In this document: piece after piece, positions 1 through 9,500 of the stretch | Layout of the letters: every line of letters starts with the position of its first letter | Position numbering within the stretch: position 1 is the stretch's first letter | From: Bacteroidia bacterium | GTDB taxonomy: Bacteria > Bacteroidota > Bacteroidia > J057 | Direction: 5' to 3' | Assembly (NCBI GenBank): GCA_041391665.1 | Contig: JAWKNO010000001.1 | Location: 2,542,001 to 2,606,000, forward strand | DNA length: 64,000 nt | Position numbers and translations under genes: made by a program | The notes under the pieces: model-generated | Database searches by the model: none | Seen by the model: only the letters and a program-made list of their open reading frames with translations | What the model was told of the DNA's origin: nothing

Positions 1-50
1 CATCTGGAAAGTGCTATAAAGTTTTTCGGGAAGATAAAATCTGAAAATCT

Positions 51-1151
51 ATGAAACAGACAGTATGTATTCTGGGAGGGTATGGAGGTGTAGGAAAATC
101 ACTTTCCCAGGCACTGCTGAAATATACCGATTGTAATCTGATCATTGCCGGGCGGAGGAAAGCACTGGCTGAAGAATGGGGAAAAGAATTGTCGCGGATA
201 TTCCCCGAAAGAAAGATAATGGCCTGTTTTGCAGACACGTGTAATCATGCCGCGCTTACCGACGTTTTTCGCCAGGCTGATTTGGTCGTGGTTACAGCCA
301 CCGTAGCGGATTCGATGGGAGAGATTGCTTCGGCAGCAATTGACGCTGGTACAGGCCTGATAGACATTATGCTAAGAGGAGATGTCGCGGAGAACCTTTT
401 GCGATACGAGCCCTTGATGAAGGAAAAAAAACTGAGGTTTATTACTCAGGCGGGTTTTCATCCGGGGCTCGTTGCTCCGCTGATCCGGTCTCTAATGCCT
501 AAGTTTGATCAATATCATTCTGCTACGATTGGGCTGGCAATGGATCCTATTTTCAGAAACCCCGAATCTACGCACGAACTGTTTCATGAGATTGTGGCTG
601 TCAAACCGATGATTCTTCAATCAGGAAAATGGAAAGAGGGATCTTACCGAGATCTTGTCACCCTTCACTTCCCCCGGTATTTTGGACTAAAAAAATGTTT
701 TCCTTTTGCCTTGAAAGAAATACAGGACATTGAAAAGGTCACCGGTCTCAGGGATGCGGGGGTTTATGCTGCGGGGTTTGACTTTTGGATTGACTGGGTA
801 ATATTTCCGGTAGCGATGGTCGCCGGGCTATTTAGTGCCAAATGGAGCAAAATCCTCGGCGGCAAGATGCTATTTGCCCATATAAAAAAGCGAAAGGATC
901 AGCGCCCGCGGGTAGAGATGGTGCTTGAGGCAACGGGTATAAAAGATGGAAAAGAAAAAAAGGTAAGCAGAACCCTGAGCGCCGAAGACGGATTTGACCT
1001 GACTGCGTATGCGGTATTGGCTTGTATCCGTCAGTATTTTTCCGGAATCCTCGGAGCGCCCGGATTATATCTGATGGGGCAGATCGTGGAAGAGAAATCA
1101 TTGCTGGAAGACCTGAAAATAATGGGCGTTACCATTACTGACAGGGAATAA
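51..1151 (+). CDS. Saccharopine dehydrogenase-like NAD(P)-binding protein
   Basis: A 366-aa protein that opens with a Rossmann fold. The glycine-rich loop GGYGGVGKSL lies at about residues 9-18, followed by a second strand ending in an Arg-rich AGRRK stretch that would suit NADP. The rest (ADLVVVTATV, then GFHPGLVAPLIRSL near 140) matches the layout of the saccharopine dehydrogenase/homospermidine synthase superfamily. Such proteins reduce or oxidise small metabolites, or act as trans-acting enoyl reductases. There is a hydrophobic stretch near residues 245-265 (FWIDWVIFPVAMVAGLFSA), so membrane association is possible. The ATG at 51 is the only start that keeps the whole dinucleotide loop. 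No neighbour fixes the substrate, so the reaction is not assigned. Confidence 0.8.
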   Translation: MKQTVCILGGYGGVGKSLSQALLKYTDCNLIIAGRRKALAEEWGKELSRIFPERKIMACFADTCNHAALTDVFRQADLVVVTATVADSMGEIASAAIDAGTGLIDIMLRGDVAENLLRYEPLMKEKKLRFITQAGFHPGLVAPLIRSLMPKFDQYHSATIGLAMDPIFRNPESTHELFHEIVAVKPMILQSGKWKEGSYRDLVTLHFPRYFGLKKCFPFALKEIQDIEKVTGLRDAGVYAAGFDFWIDWVIFPVAMVAGLFSAKWSKILGGKMLFAHIKKRKDQRPRVEMVLEATGIKDGKEKKVSRTLSAEDGFDLTAYAVLACIRQYFSGILGAPGLYLMGQIVEEKSLLEDLKIMGVTITDRE

Positions 1152-1194
1152 TTTTTCCCTTTTCCCGGTATCTATTCTCTGATATTTTTACGGC

Positions 1195-1947
1195 ATGATC
1201 AGGAGGACACTTATTATTGCATGGCTGCTTTTGATGGCGGTCTCAATGAGGGCACAATTTTTTGGAAGTAAAGATTCCACCCACGGACGAATGTGGAATA
1301 TCCGTTTTGTTTTGGACGGAGGCATGATTCCCCTTTCATTGCGGTTATCAGATTCCTACAGTGGGGAGAGTTACCCTGTGCTGTTTAGGCCAGACAGTAC
1401 TACTTATCAGGAATGGCGATGGGAAGAGTGGCAGCGGGATACTATATATTCGATGCAGGATAGCTGGCCGGGTACTGTGCGGCTGGGCATTATGGTGAAT
1501 GTTGTAAAAAAACTGTATGCCGGTGTAAGTTATTCCGGGCATTTTTTCAGAATGTATAATTCTTCCGGCAATCAAAGTTACCGTGCAGTAATTCCCTTTG
1601 GTACGTTGGAAGGAGCGCTCAGCTATGAGTTGCCGGTGCCTGGTATAAATCGAATCAGGTTAATGCCAACCATTTATGGAGGAACTTACGCCTCAGATGG
1701 CTATTACGGTTATGAAGGTGTAGGGCGGGAAATAGCAGTAGGCGGGAGGTTGGCATTGGGGCTGCAATTGCACAGGAAGTACCAGCATATGTTTCGCATT
1801 TGGGTTTCGTATCATCAACTCACTTACAAGGAAAGGGAACCCAGTTTCATTTATGAGGGCAGATTCCGCGATTATGAATCACGGTGGCAGGTAATGAATA
1901 TGGGTTTTGGTCTATTGTTTCATATTGGGATAATGGAAGACCGTTAG
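1195..1947 (+). CDS. Secreted protein, possible outer-membrane beta-barrel
   Basis: A 250-aa protein with an N-terminal signal peptide (IIAWLLLMAVSMRAQ, cleavage after about residue 21). The body alternates aromatic and polar residues, with many Tyr, Gly and Arg, and ends in a strand finishing LLFHIGIMEDR. This is what small outer-membrane barrels of Bacteroidota often look like, but no named family was recognised. It follows the preceding gene by 43 nt on the same strand. It converges on the DUF4249 gene, with the two stop codons overlapping around 1944-1947. Function unknown. Confidence 0.65.
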   Translation: MIRRTLIIAWLLLMAVSMRAQFFGSKDSTHGRMWNIRFVLDGGMIPLSLRLSDSYSGESYPVLFRPDSTTYQEWRWEEWQRDTIYSMQDSWPGTVRLGIMVNVVKKLYAGVSYSGHFFRMYNSSGNQSYRAVIPFGTLEGALSYELPVPGINRIRLMPTIYGGTYASDGYYGYEGVGREIAVGGRLALGLQLHRKYQHMFRIWVSYHQLTYKEREPSFIYEGRFRDYESRWQVMNMGFGLLFHIGIMEDR

Positions 1948-2912
1948 TAAGGGACTCGCACAGTTACAGGAGCAGACCGGGACATTCCCCCAAGGATTCC
2001 CTGACCATTTTCCACATTGGTTTTTAGCAGCACAGGCTCTGCGAGCGGGTCATAACGTTGGGAATTTTGTTCATCGGTTGAGCGGAGGAATTTTCCTGTA
2101 GTGTAGTCCATGGTTTCCAGGCTAACGGTATATTCATTAAAAATAGAAACAGAGCCATCTGGGTTAACGAGAAGCTGCTCCCGGATACCATAGTATGGAG
2201 GTATGATATCAATGGACATTTCCTTTCCCTGATAGGGGTCATCCAAAATAATATCGGAGAAAGAGTGGTAAACAGAATATGCACTGTCCTCTCTAAAATC
2301 ATTGGTAATGGGGTCAACAATCCAGAAAAATGACAAACCCGCCTGCGTGATCCGGAGTCGATAGGCGTTTTGTTCGTTGGCGTTATCCTGAAAAACCATT
2401 CGGATACCTTTTTCAGTCCAGGTAGAGTTTCCGCTTCCCTGCACGACATCTACAGGCCCGGTGGAGATGATTTCTGCGGAAGGGGGTACATGTGTCCGGG
2501 CAAATATTTCTTTTCCTTCCCATTTGAAAGAGAGTTCGTAAATATGGTCAGGTTTTATCGCTTCGATGCCTTCATACCAGTTAAGGTTTACGGTATCGGT
2601 CCCCCCCCACCATATATTCTGTTGTTCGACAGAAGTTCCACTTGCCTCTTTAAGCGGAAAGGTGTAGAGACCGTCAAATAGTAGGGGTGAAAGCTCTTTT
2701 ATGAACTCATTGTTGAGTTTTGATTCCAGCCAGCCTTCAAGGGCGATATTTTGATAAATGAAGATACGGGGTACAGAGTCGGCCATGAGTAACCCCCAAA
2801 CCACGGGTTTGTGCTGGAAGTCATTTTTATCAATCCGAATGGTCTGTTCGCAACTGATCAGGAGCATTACCGAAAATATAAAAAGGTATAAAAAATGGAT
2901 TGGGTTTTTCAT
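1944..2912 (-). CDS. DUF4249 family outer-membrane lipoprotein
   Basis: About 322 aa from the Met at 2912. That start was chosen because it begins the signal peptide directly (MKNPIHFLYLFIF...LLISC with the lipobox Cys). An upstream Met at 2939 would overlap the TonB receptor gene and add a non-signal-like extension. The pattern CEQTIRIDKNDFQHKPVVWGLL resembles DUF4249 lipoproteins, which in Bacteroidota sit immediately downstream of a TonB-dependent receptor, as here (10 nt gap). The likely place of action is the outer membrane, as the lipoprotein partner of that receptor, analogous to SusD. The ligand cannot be read from the sequence. Confidence 0.8.
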   Translation of the reverse strand: MKNPIHFLYLFIFSVMLLISCEQTIRIDKNDFQHKPVVWGLLMADSVPRIFIYQNIALEGWLESKLNNEFIKELSPLLFDGLYTFPLKEASGTSVEQQNIWWGGTDTVNLNWYEGIEAIKPDHIYELSFKWEGKEIFARTHVPPSAEIISTGPVDVVQGSGNSTWTEKGIRMVFQDNANEQNAYRLRITQAGLSFFWIVDPITNDFREDSAYSVYHSFSDIILDDPYQGKEMSIDIIPPYYGIREQLLVNPDGSVSIFNEYTVSLETMDYTTGKFLRSTDEQNSQRYDPLAEPVLLKTNVENGQGILGGMSRSAPVTVRVPY

Positions 2913-2922
2913 AATCGAGTGC

Positions 2923-5208
2923 TTAGAAGTTGAAAACATAAGTCAGAGAAGGAATCATGGGCAAAAGAGAAACCTGGCGGGTGACAAACTGGTTGGCATT
3001 GGCTCTCTGGTCGAAAGCAAAGTCCTGATAGACAAAAAATGGATTCCGGCGGTTGTAGGAGTTGTAAATATCGATATGCCAGGCGTAGGTGTATTTAGGT
3101 TTTTTGACCACATACCGAAGGCCCAGATCCAGGCGGTGATAAGATTTGAGGCGATAGCCATTTCGTCCGGAGAAATCGTCATACCAGGCGAAGGGATCTG
3201 CCCAGCCATTGATGGGTACCAAAAGTCTGCCGGAGGGAACCGTAAGCCAGTGTCCGCTTCCGTAGACAAAAGCAGAGGAGAAAGACCATTTTTCATTAAA
3301 CTTATAGACAGTTACGATCGACAAATCATGTCTTCGGTCATATTTGGCAGGGTAGGGGCGGCCCAGGTTCAACTCATCAAATTGCCGCCAACTCCAGGAG
3401 AGCGTATATCCAATCCAGCCGGTGAGTCTTCCTGCGCGTTTTCTAAGGAAAAACTCCCCGCCATAGGCCCACCCTTTGCCAAAGACCAGTTCGGACTCAA
3501 TATCATCCCGGAAGAAAAAATTAGCCCCTTCACGGTAGTCTATCTGGTTGGACATCTGTTTGTAGTATAGTTCTACACTCGCTTCATATTGGTCATTTCG
3601 TAGGTTTTGGAAATAGCCGATCGCCCCCTGGTGGGCTAACTGAGGTTTGACGATATTGCTGCTCGGCGTCCAGATGTCAAATGGCAGAGAAATTACCGAA
3701 CTGCTCACGAGGTTCACGTATTGGTTCATCATGGTATAACCGGCCTTTACAGACCGGTTGGGGCCCAATGTATATTTGACGGTAAGCCGGGGTTCGAGTC
3801 CGTAGTAGGTCGTCTGACCACTTACGAAAAAAGGCGCGCGAAGACCAATATTTACTCCCAGTCTGTCGGTTACAGAAATTTCATCGTTGATATATGCTGC
3901 TGACTCGTGGACAAATTTACTTTTCCCCTGAACTTCCAGGGTATCGGATTGTGCTGTTTTTACCCGGGTAGAAGAGGGCGTAAAGGTGTGATAAATATAG
4001 TTGAGTCCAAATTTAATCTTATGGCGGGGTGTTGGGTAATAGTCAAAATCGATTTTACCGTTGAGATCTTCAATGCCAGAAAACAACACAGTTGCATCCT
4101 TACCGAAGGCCTGAGTCACTTTATAGTCAAAGTTGCTGTAAATGAAGGTGGCATTGGAAAAAAGTTTTGGGCCGAATAAATGATTCCATCGTGCGGTGAA
4201 GGTAATATTTCCCCAGTTCATATTGAGGAGGGAGGTATCCTGAACAGTTTTGGTTTCATTATATATTTTGTCTCTTCCATAATAGCCGCTGATAAACAGT
4301 CGGTCTTTATCTGAGATACGGTAATTGATTTTTGCATTAAAGTCATTAAAGTGATAACCAAAACTTTGGCCTTTGGGGAGAAAGGGTTGGATGAGTAAAT
4401 CCCAGTAGAATCTTCTTCCCGATACCATGAAAGAAGCTTTGTCTTTGATGATCGGCCCTTCAACCGTAATTTTTGAGCTAATAAGACCGATTCCCCCTTC
4501 CCCGTGAAATTCTTTCATATTTCCCTCCTTCATCCCAATATCGAGAATGGAGGAAAGTCTGCCGCCAAAATTGGCAGGAAAGCTGCCTTTGTAGAGTGTT
4601 ACATTGCGGATGGCGTCGGTATTAAAAATACTGACATACCCTGCCATATGAAAGGGATTATATACGATAGCCTCATCCATGAGGATGAGGTTTTGGTCTG
4701 CACCGCCCCCGCGGACATAATATCCGGCGGAAGCTTCTCCGCCGGACTGCACACCGGGGAGGAGTTGAATGCCTTTGAGTAAGTCTTTTTCTCCCCCGAT
4801 GAAAGGCAGCATCTCGATTTCTGTTACGTTTACATCGATGGCACCCATCGAGGCTTTATCGACATTTTCGCGAGATTTTTGTTCGGTGATTACGACCTCA
4901 TCAAGGCTGATTTCTTTTTCGGTCAGGGAAAAATCAATTGAATGATTCTGATCCATTGCCAGCGCAACAAACTGGGAGTTAAATCCAGGGTAATCTACCC
5001 GGATTTTTACCGAATCCACTTTCAGCGTAAGGGAATAAAATCCATAGCTATTGGTGTAGGTGCCGGTTTTGAGTTGCGGTTCTGCGACGATTGCACCTAC
5101 CAGAATTTCTCCACTACTGGCATTTCGGACATACCCACTAATGGTTTTCTGAGCGCGGAGTTGCAGGGCGAAGAAAATAAAAAGCAGAATTAGTAAGAAT
5201 TTTTTCAC
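2923..5208 (-). CDS. TonB-dependent receptor with carboxypeptidase-like N-terminal domain
   Basis: A 761-aa outer-membrane receptor. A signal peptide (to about residue 19, ending LRAQ) is followed by a carboxypeptidase-regulatory-like beta domain at about 20-105 (TISGYVRNASSGEILVGAIV). The plug is at about 110-225, with EKDLLKGIQLLPGVQSGGE and YYVRGGGADQNLILMDEA, and a barrel ends in a terminal aromatic (YVFNF). The length is short for SusC proteins and fits the receptor class that pairs with DUF4249. It probably imports a nutrient or peptide using TonB energy. It is first in a two-gene minus-strand operon with the DUF4249 lipoprotein. The substrate is unknown. Confidence 0.92.
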   Translation of the reverse strand: MKKFLLILLFIFFALQLRAQKTISGYVRNASSGEILVGAIVAEPQLKTGTYTNSYGFYSLTLKVDSVKIRVDYPGFNSQFVALAMDQNHSIDFSLTEKEISLDEVVITEQKSRENVDKASMGAIDVNVTEIEMLPFIGGEKDLLKGIQLLPGVQSGGEASAGYYVRGGGADQNLILMDEAIVYNPFHMAGYVSIFNTDAIRNVTLYKGSFPANFGGRLSSILDIGMKEGNMKEFHGEGGIGLISSKITVEGPIIKDKASFMVSGRRFYWDLLIQPFLPKGQSFGYHFNDFNAKINYRISDKDRLFISGYYGRDKIYNETKTVQDTSLLNMNWGNITFTARWNHLFGPKLFSNATFIYSNFDYKVTQAFGKDATVLFSGIEDLNGKIDFDYYPTPRHKIKFGLNYIYHTFTPSSTRVKTAQSDTLEVQGKSKFVHESAAYINDEISVTDRLGVNIGLRAPFFVSGQTTYYGLEPRLTVKYTLGPNRSVKAGYTMMNQYVNLVSSSVISLPFDIWTPSSNIVKPQLAHQGAIGYFQNLRNDQYEASVELYYKQMSNQIDYREGANFFFRDDIESELVFGKGWAYGGEFFLRKRAGRLTGWIGYTLSWSWRQFDELNLGRPYPAKYDRRHDLSIVTVYKFNEKWSFSSAFVYGSGHWLTVPSGRLLVPINGWADPFAWYDDFSGRNGYRLKSYHRLDLGLRYVVKKPKYTYAWHIDIYNSYNRRNPFFVYQDFAFDQRANANQFVTRQVSLLPMIPSLTYVFNF

Positions 5209-5281
5209 GGGTGTCTGATGATTTTCTCTGGCAAGAATACATATTAACTGTCAAAACACCAGTGTAAAATTTTTTACTCCT

Positions 5282-5944
5282 TTATGTGAGAAAGCCATTT
5301 TTTGTAAACAGAGATTTCAGCTCTTCCGCGTTATGAACCAGGTAATCGACTCCGATTCTGGTAAGTTTTTCACTATGGTTTTCTGTAATATGTCCCCCAC
5401 CCAGGAAGCCTATGACGGTAAGTCCGGCAGCTTTAGCTGCGGTTACCCCCGCTTCGGAGTCTTCAATGACGATACAGGTTTCGGGGGACAAACCATGGCT
5501 TTTGAGTGCAAGTTGATACACGTCTGGCGCTGGTTTGGGATGGGCGACCATTTGGGAAGTGAAAATATGAGCGACAGGCATATAAGGAATTCCTGCACAT
5601 GAGAGGCCGTGTTGTACGTGTTCGAGGTGGCTGTTAGAGACAATGGAGACAGGAAGTGAAAGGCTTCGAATGAGTTCGCCCATACCCTGTATGGGAAGAA
5701 GCCGTGTCTGGAATGCCGCAGCAGCTTCAGTTTTGAGTTCGTCATGAAAGTCTGGCGACAGATAAATATCGTTTTCTCTGGAGATAATCTCCAGAATTGC
5801 GGCATCCATCATCCCGGAGAACCGGCGGCAATAAGTAAGGGTATCGGTATGGTAGCCAACGGTGGCAAGTTTTTGCACGGCGATCTGTGCGTAGAGGATT
5901 TCAGAGTCAATGATTACGCCGTCGCAGTCGAATATGAGGTGCAT
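5282..5944 (-). CDS. HAD superfamily hydrolase, beta-phosphoglucomutase-like
   Basis: A 220-aa haloacid-dehalogenase-fold protein. Motif I is at the extreme N terminus (LIFDCDGVIIDSE, nucleophile Asp7, acid/base Asp9). Motif II has VSIVSNSHLEH. The late motif is VIEDSEAGVTAAKAAGLTVIGF, with the acidic pair that binds Mg2+. The helical cap follows motif I, the arrangement seen in phosphoglycolate phosphatases, beta-phosphoglucomutases and sugar-phosphate phosphatases. It probably hydrolyses a small sugar phosphate in the cytoplasm. It is separate from the TonB receptor (73 nt) and lies 158 nt downstream of the next minus-strand gene, across a perfect palindrome. Confidence 0.88.
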   Translation of the reverse strand: MHLIFDCDGVIIDSEILYAQIAVQKLATVGYHTDTLTYCRRFSGMMDAAILEIISRENDIYLSPDFHDELKTEAAAAFQTRLLPIQGMGELIRSLSLPVSIVSNSHLEHVQHGLSCAGIPYMPVAHIFTSQMVAHPKPAPDVYQLALKSHGLSPETCIVIEDSEAGVTAAKAAGLTVIGFLGGGHITENHSEKLTRIGVDYLVHNAEELKSLFTKNGFLT

Positions 5945-6016
5945 AAAAATATGGGGGAAAGAAAACGGTGTTAAAAGGAGTGGATGAGGAGGGTTTTTAT
6001 CAAGTGTTTTGGCTGC

Positions 6017-6038
6017 TTACCCCCGTTAACGGGGGTAA
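6017..6038. promoter_or_regulatory. Perfect 22-nt palindrome between two minus-strand genes
   Basis: Two exact complementary 11-nt halves (TTACCCCCGTT and its reverse complement) meet without a loop at a central GTTAAC. It lies 73 nt upstream of the HAD gene start and 65 nt after the stop of the large lipoprotein gene. There is no T-run on either side, so an intrinsic terminator is a poor fit. A dimeric-regulator operator or a mobile palindrome are alternatives. The symmetry is certain; the role is not. Confidence 0.45.
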
Positions 6039-6102
6039 AGTTATGGAAAATTCTCCAGAAATTAATGCATCTATATTAAAAATTTCCTTAAAAACATCCT
6101 AA

Positions 6103-8886
6103 CTAAAAATCAAGAGAGTTTGCGCGATTGTTAAGTTTCGTGATTTCCTTACCAGAATATATAATTTCTATTTGTGCTTCCCCGACATCTTCCTGTGATT
6201 CAAATTCTATTACTGCGGTTTGTGCCGCCATGTTTAGAGGGGCCGGTAATCTCGCAATGAGGTGCTTTCCTGAGTCTTTTCCATTTACTCTGCATACAAC
6301 CGTAATATTTTCCGCTGTCTGGTTACCGATATTGTGAACGGTTGCCCGAATGGTTCTTCCATCGACTACAATATCTCTGGAATTGATCGCAAGATCTGCA
6401 GATGGGAAAAAGGTGTCCTTCGAAATTTTTTCTGCTTCTATTTCCACATTTAGCAAAATTCCCTCTGGTATCATTATGGGGATCATTTGTCCTCGCTCTG
6501 TGACCTCTATTCGCGTCGTGCCGGGCAGTCCATGAAGGGAATACAAACCTGGTTTCAGCCGCCATAGTTGCATCTGGATAGTTTTTGCGGGGCCAAAATT
6601 ATAAATCTGGACTTTCAGACGCCCGGGTGTTGCTGCTTCTGTCAGCACAGCGATTTCTCTGCCGGTATTTTTCCAGGTCACTGCCATGCCTGGGTATTCG
6701 ATGCCTTTACCGGGATGCCCGGTATACATTCCCGAAAGTAAGTCTTCGCCTTCTACATACACCCGATCGGTAAATTTTACCTCTGTCGTCCTAAGGGGAA
6801 GGTTGTAGCGAAGTGCTTCAACTGCTTCTTCCAGTCCCGATTCGATACGTGATATGTTCCCATCCAGGGTGTATTGCAAATAAGGGGAACCGTATGCTCC
6901 AAGAAACGCGTCAAACTGGTTGTTCCCGGTTATTGTCCGCGCAATATTCATCATGGAAATGCCGTCTCTTCGGTGGTTTTCATCATCTGCGACTTCTCCT
7001 CTGAGATATGCACCGGCCCATGCAGCAGAACCTTCGACCTTCGAATCCCCCTTGCCTTTTGTGTCCCGCGCCAGACGGATGGTCTCATTTACGGGTATCA
7101 GAAATGTTTCGTCTCCGGTGATGTCATACATACCAATCAGTTGATGATACATTTCGCTTACCCCGCCCATATGCTGCCAGTTGTAGTAATCCCACCCCTG
7201 ACGGGGGAAATACCACTCGGGCGAATAACCCCCAATCTCATCGCCGGGAAAAGATACTGCCGCAGGTAACAATCCCTTTGGCTTGCCTTTTTCTGTTCGT
7301 GCTGCGTCTTCCACCCAGGCTTTCCCCCATTCGGTGAAAAGTTGTACCAACTGTGGATTGTGGCTGTACCAGGCAGCCCAAAGTCCGGGAAGGGTGGCGC
7401 GTGTGTTCATCGGCACATCCACGCCGAAAGGCGGACCCTCACGCATCGCTGTAGCGGAAAAATGGCTGGACTTAATATGCCTGTGCCCCCGGGGGGTGAT
7501 GCCCGTCCATACGTCGCGAAAATTCTGCATACTGCGCAGACACCGCTCTACATATTCGGGGTCTCCATAATGAATCATCAAAAGTGCGGAGTGAGTGTCG
7601 CGAAACAGTTCTGCCGCATGTTCGACATCTTCGAGCTTTTTTGAATAGGCATTTTCTAAAGTCCCGCTCTGCCAGACGCCTTCTGCCAAACGGGTATATC
7701 CTACCCGTGCCAGTGAATCATCTGCCCCCAAAATGGCAGGCAACCACCAACGAAGAATTTCGACGTCATCGCCAAATTTTCCCCCGAGTTCGCCATTTTC
7801 CGCCTGCTTCTCACTTACCCACCAGTGGATGATTTCCAACATTCGGCACATGAGTTCGCGCTGTAATACTGCCCACCGGGGCGCAGTAGGATCTGCGTTA
7901 TTACAAGGGCTCTCATACGTAATTTTTTCCCCCCGGTACATTCTCAGAAGTTCAAAGTCTGGATAACGGTCTCCCAGCAAATCAAAAAACTCCCGGGCTT
8001 CGATTTTGTCATGGGCGAATTCCTGCTCCAGGTATAGCCAGTAATGTATTTTACCCAGCAAATAGGCAGCGCGGTCATACAAGGGATCATTCGGATCTGC
8101 AACGATCTGACGCAGATAGTCAGAGGCTACATCAAAGCGGGGGAAAATGCTCATTTTGGTTGCCTTTACTGCCCATGACCACCAGCCAATATCGTAGTAT
8201 CTGGCCGCCTGTAGATATTTCAGGGATTGAATCCATTGTGCTCTCAAAGCAGTATTTTGAGGATCATGCTTTAGCTTGTTCTCCAGTTCATCTGCCAGTT
8301 TCCCTACAATTGCCGTATCGGTTTCAAGACCGGAAGGGAGAGGGAAATAGTCCATTACGGGTTGTAATTCAACGGCTTTGATTAATCCCTGGCCCAATTG
8401 GGTGCGGAATGTAATGACCAGCGAGTCTCCGGTAATTTCAATCTTTTCCCGAAAACTCTGATGCCGGATTCTTCGCCATGGAAGTTCTGCATGCCACTTT
8501 GTTTGGTTTGTCTCAATCTCTACAATGGCTGTATCTCCGGCTTGCCCTACTGTAGCTGTCAGGAAATAGGTGCCCGGCTGGGTTTTTATTTTGAGGACAG
8601 CCTGTTCTTTGAATAACAAACCGTCTTCAAGCAGTGGAAGCCCCGGCCGGTAGTCTGTATGCCAGACAGCTGAATCGGGTTTTGTTTCCCATGTCCAACC
8701 ATTCTCCGGATTATCTGCTGAAGAAAGTAAATCATATCCGGGTGAAAGGGGGCTTTCCATAGTGCCTGCATCCAGCCAATAGGCGGGAAGATTACGGGAC
8801 ACTGGCGTACATGCATATAAAAAACATGCACCAAGGGTTATGATAATACTTATTTTCGGACAATAAGCGGCACGAATCTTTTTCAT
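6103..8886 (-). CDS. Large lipoprotein, glycosidase-like with C-terminal CARDB-type domain
   Basis: About 927 aa from the Met at 8886, chosen because it opens the lipoprotein signal (MKKIRAAY..., lipobox FLYAC); a Met at 8919 would overlap the TRIC gene. After the lipobox comes a carbohydrate-binding-like beta domain (WLDAGTMESPLSPGYDLL). Then there is a long helical region rich in Trp and Tyr (GDDVEILRWWLPAILGADDS; YYNWQHMGGVSEMYHQLIGMY) of the alpha/alpha-toroid type used by glycosidases and lyases. The last 100 residues (SADLAINSRDIVVDGRTIRA, HNIGNQTAENITV) look like a CARDB adhesion module. No catalytic signature could be matched to a numbered GH family. It is third in a compact operon after the kinase-fold and TRIC genes, with an 8-nt gap. 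Confidence 0.7.
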   Translation of the reverse strand: MKKIRAAYCPKISIIITLGACFLYACTPVSRNLPAYWLDAGTMESPLSPGYDLLSSADNPENGWTWETKPDSAVWHTDYRPGLPLLEDGLLFKEQAVLKIKTQPGTYFLTATVGQAGDTAIVEIETNQTKWHAELPWRRIRHQSFREKIEITGDSLVITFRTQLGQGLIKAVELQPVMDYFPLPSGLETDTAIVGKLADELENKLKHDPQNTALRAQWIQSLKYLQAARYYDIGWWSWAVKATKMSIFPRFDVASDYLRQIVADPNDPLYDRAAYLLGKIHYWLYLEQEFAHDKIEAREFFDLLGDRYPDFELLRMYRGEKITYESPCNNADPTAPRWAVLQRELMCRMLEIIHWWVSEKQAENGELGGKFGDDVEILRWWLPAILGADDSLARVGYTRLAEGVWQSGTLENAYSKKLEDVEHAAELFRDTHSALLMIHYGDPEYVERCLRSMQNFRDVWTGITPRGHRHIKSSHFSATAMREGPPFGVDVPMNTRATLPGLWAAWYSHNPQLVQLFTEWGKAWVEDAARTEKGKPKGLLPAAVSFPGDEIGGYSPEWYFPRQGWDYYNWQHMGGVSEMYHQLIGMYDITGDETFLIPVNETIRLARDTKGKGDSKVEGSAAWAGAYLRGEVADDENHRRDGISMMNIARTITGNNQFDAFLGAYGSPYLQYTLDGNISRIESGLEEAVEALRYNLPLRTTEVKFTDRVYVEGEDLLSGMYTGHPGKGIEYPGMAVTWKNTGREIAVLTEAATPGRLKVQIYNFGPAKTIQMQLWRLKPGLYSLHGLPGTTRIEVTERGQMIPIMIPEGILLNVEIEAEKISKDTFFPSADLAINSRDIVVDGRTIRATVHNIGNQTAENITVVCRVNGKDSGKHLIARLPAPLNMAAQTAVIEFESQEDVGEAQIEIIYSGKEITKLNNRANSLDF

Positions 8887-8894
8887 TATAGCTG

Positions 8895-9497
8895 TTATTT
8901 CAAAGGGGGAAAGGACCATTTTTTATACACGGCAAGAGATCGAATGGTAATGACAGATGCAACAGTCAACCCCATTCGGATATTGGGGGCCAAAGAAGTT
9001 TCCCGCAATAAGAGATAAATAACTCCTCCGGCAAGACAAGCGGTGGCATAAATTTCTTTTCGGAAAATAAGTGGAATACGATTGGAAAGGGTGTCTCTGA
9101 TCACACCGCCAAATACAGAGGAAACCATTCCCATCAACACGGCTACAGCGGGTGATAAGCCCAGGTCGAGCGTTTTTTGCAATCCCAGAACCGTAAATAA
9201 TCCGATTCCGATAGTATCAAACCAAAACATGGTTTTGGGAAGTTTGGCTATGATCGCGCGAAATACAATCGACGCGAAAACACCCATCAAAATCACAAAA
9301 ATATAATTGGGGTCTTTCATCCAGCCCACCGGGGTGCTTCCGATCAGCAAATCCCGCAATGTGCCTCCGCCTACGGCTGTCACAAAGGCAATTACCGCTG
9401 CACCAAATATGTCCATCCGACTCTCCCGGGCCGCATTCACGCCACTGATCGCAAACACAAAAGTTCCCACAAGGTCGGCTGCGTAAATCACATTCAT
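8895..9497 (-). CDS. TRIC/UPF0126 (YicG-type) membrane channel protein
   Basis: A 200-aa integral membrane protein with seven predicted membrane segments, made of two similar halves. Each half carries the family's glycine-rich signature next to a charged RD: VTAVGGGTLRDLLIG near residue 40 and VSSVFGGVIRDTLSN near residue 125. These are hallmarks of the bacterial homologues of trimeric intracellular cation channels (UPF0126), which form homotrimeric monovalent-cation pores in the inner membrane. Length matches the family. It starts 3 nt after the stop of the kinase-fold gene and ends 8 nt before the big lipoprotein, so the three are probably co-transcribed. Confidence 0.92.
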   Translation of the reverse strand: MNVIYAADLVGTFVFAISGVNAARESRMDIFGAAVIAFVTAVGGGTLRDLLIGSTPVGWMKDPNYIFVILMGVFASIVFRAIIAKLPKTMFWFDTIGIGLFTVLGLQKTLDLGLSPAVAVLMGMVSSVFGGVIRDTLSNRIPLIFRKEIYATACLAGGVIYLLLRETSLAPNIRMGLTVASVITIRSLAVYKKWSFPPLK

Positions 9498-9500
9498 GCG

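Noticed and set aside
2758..3570. 270-codon plus-strand ORF
   Set aside because: Lies wholly antisense to the DUF4249 and TonB receptor genes, both well supported.
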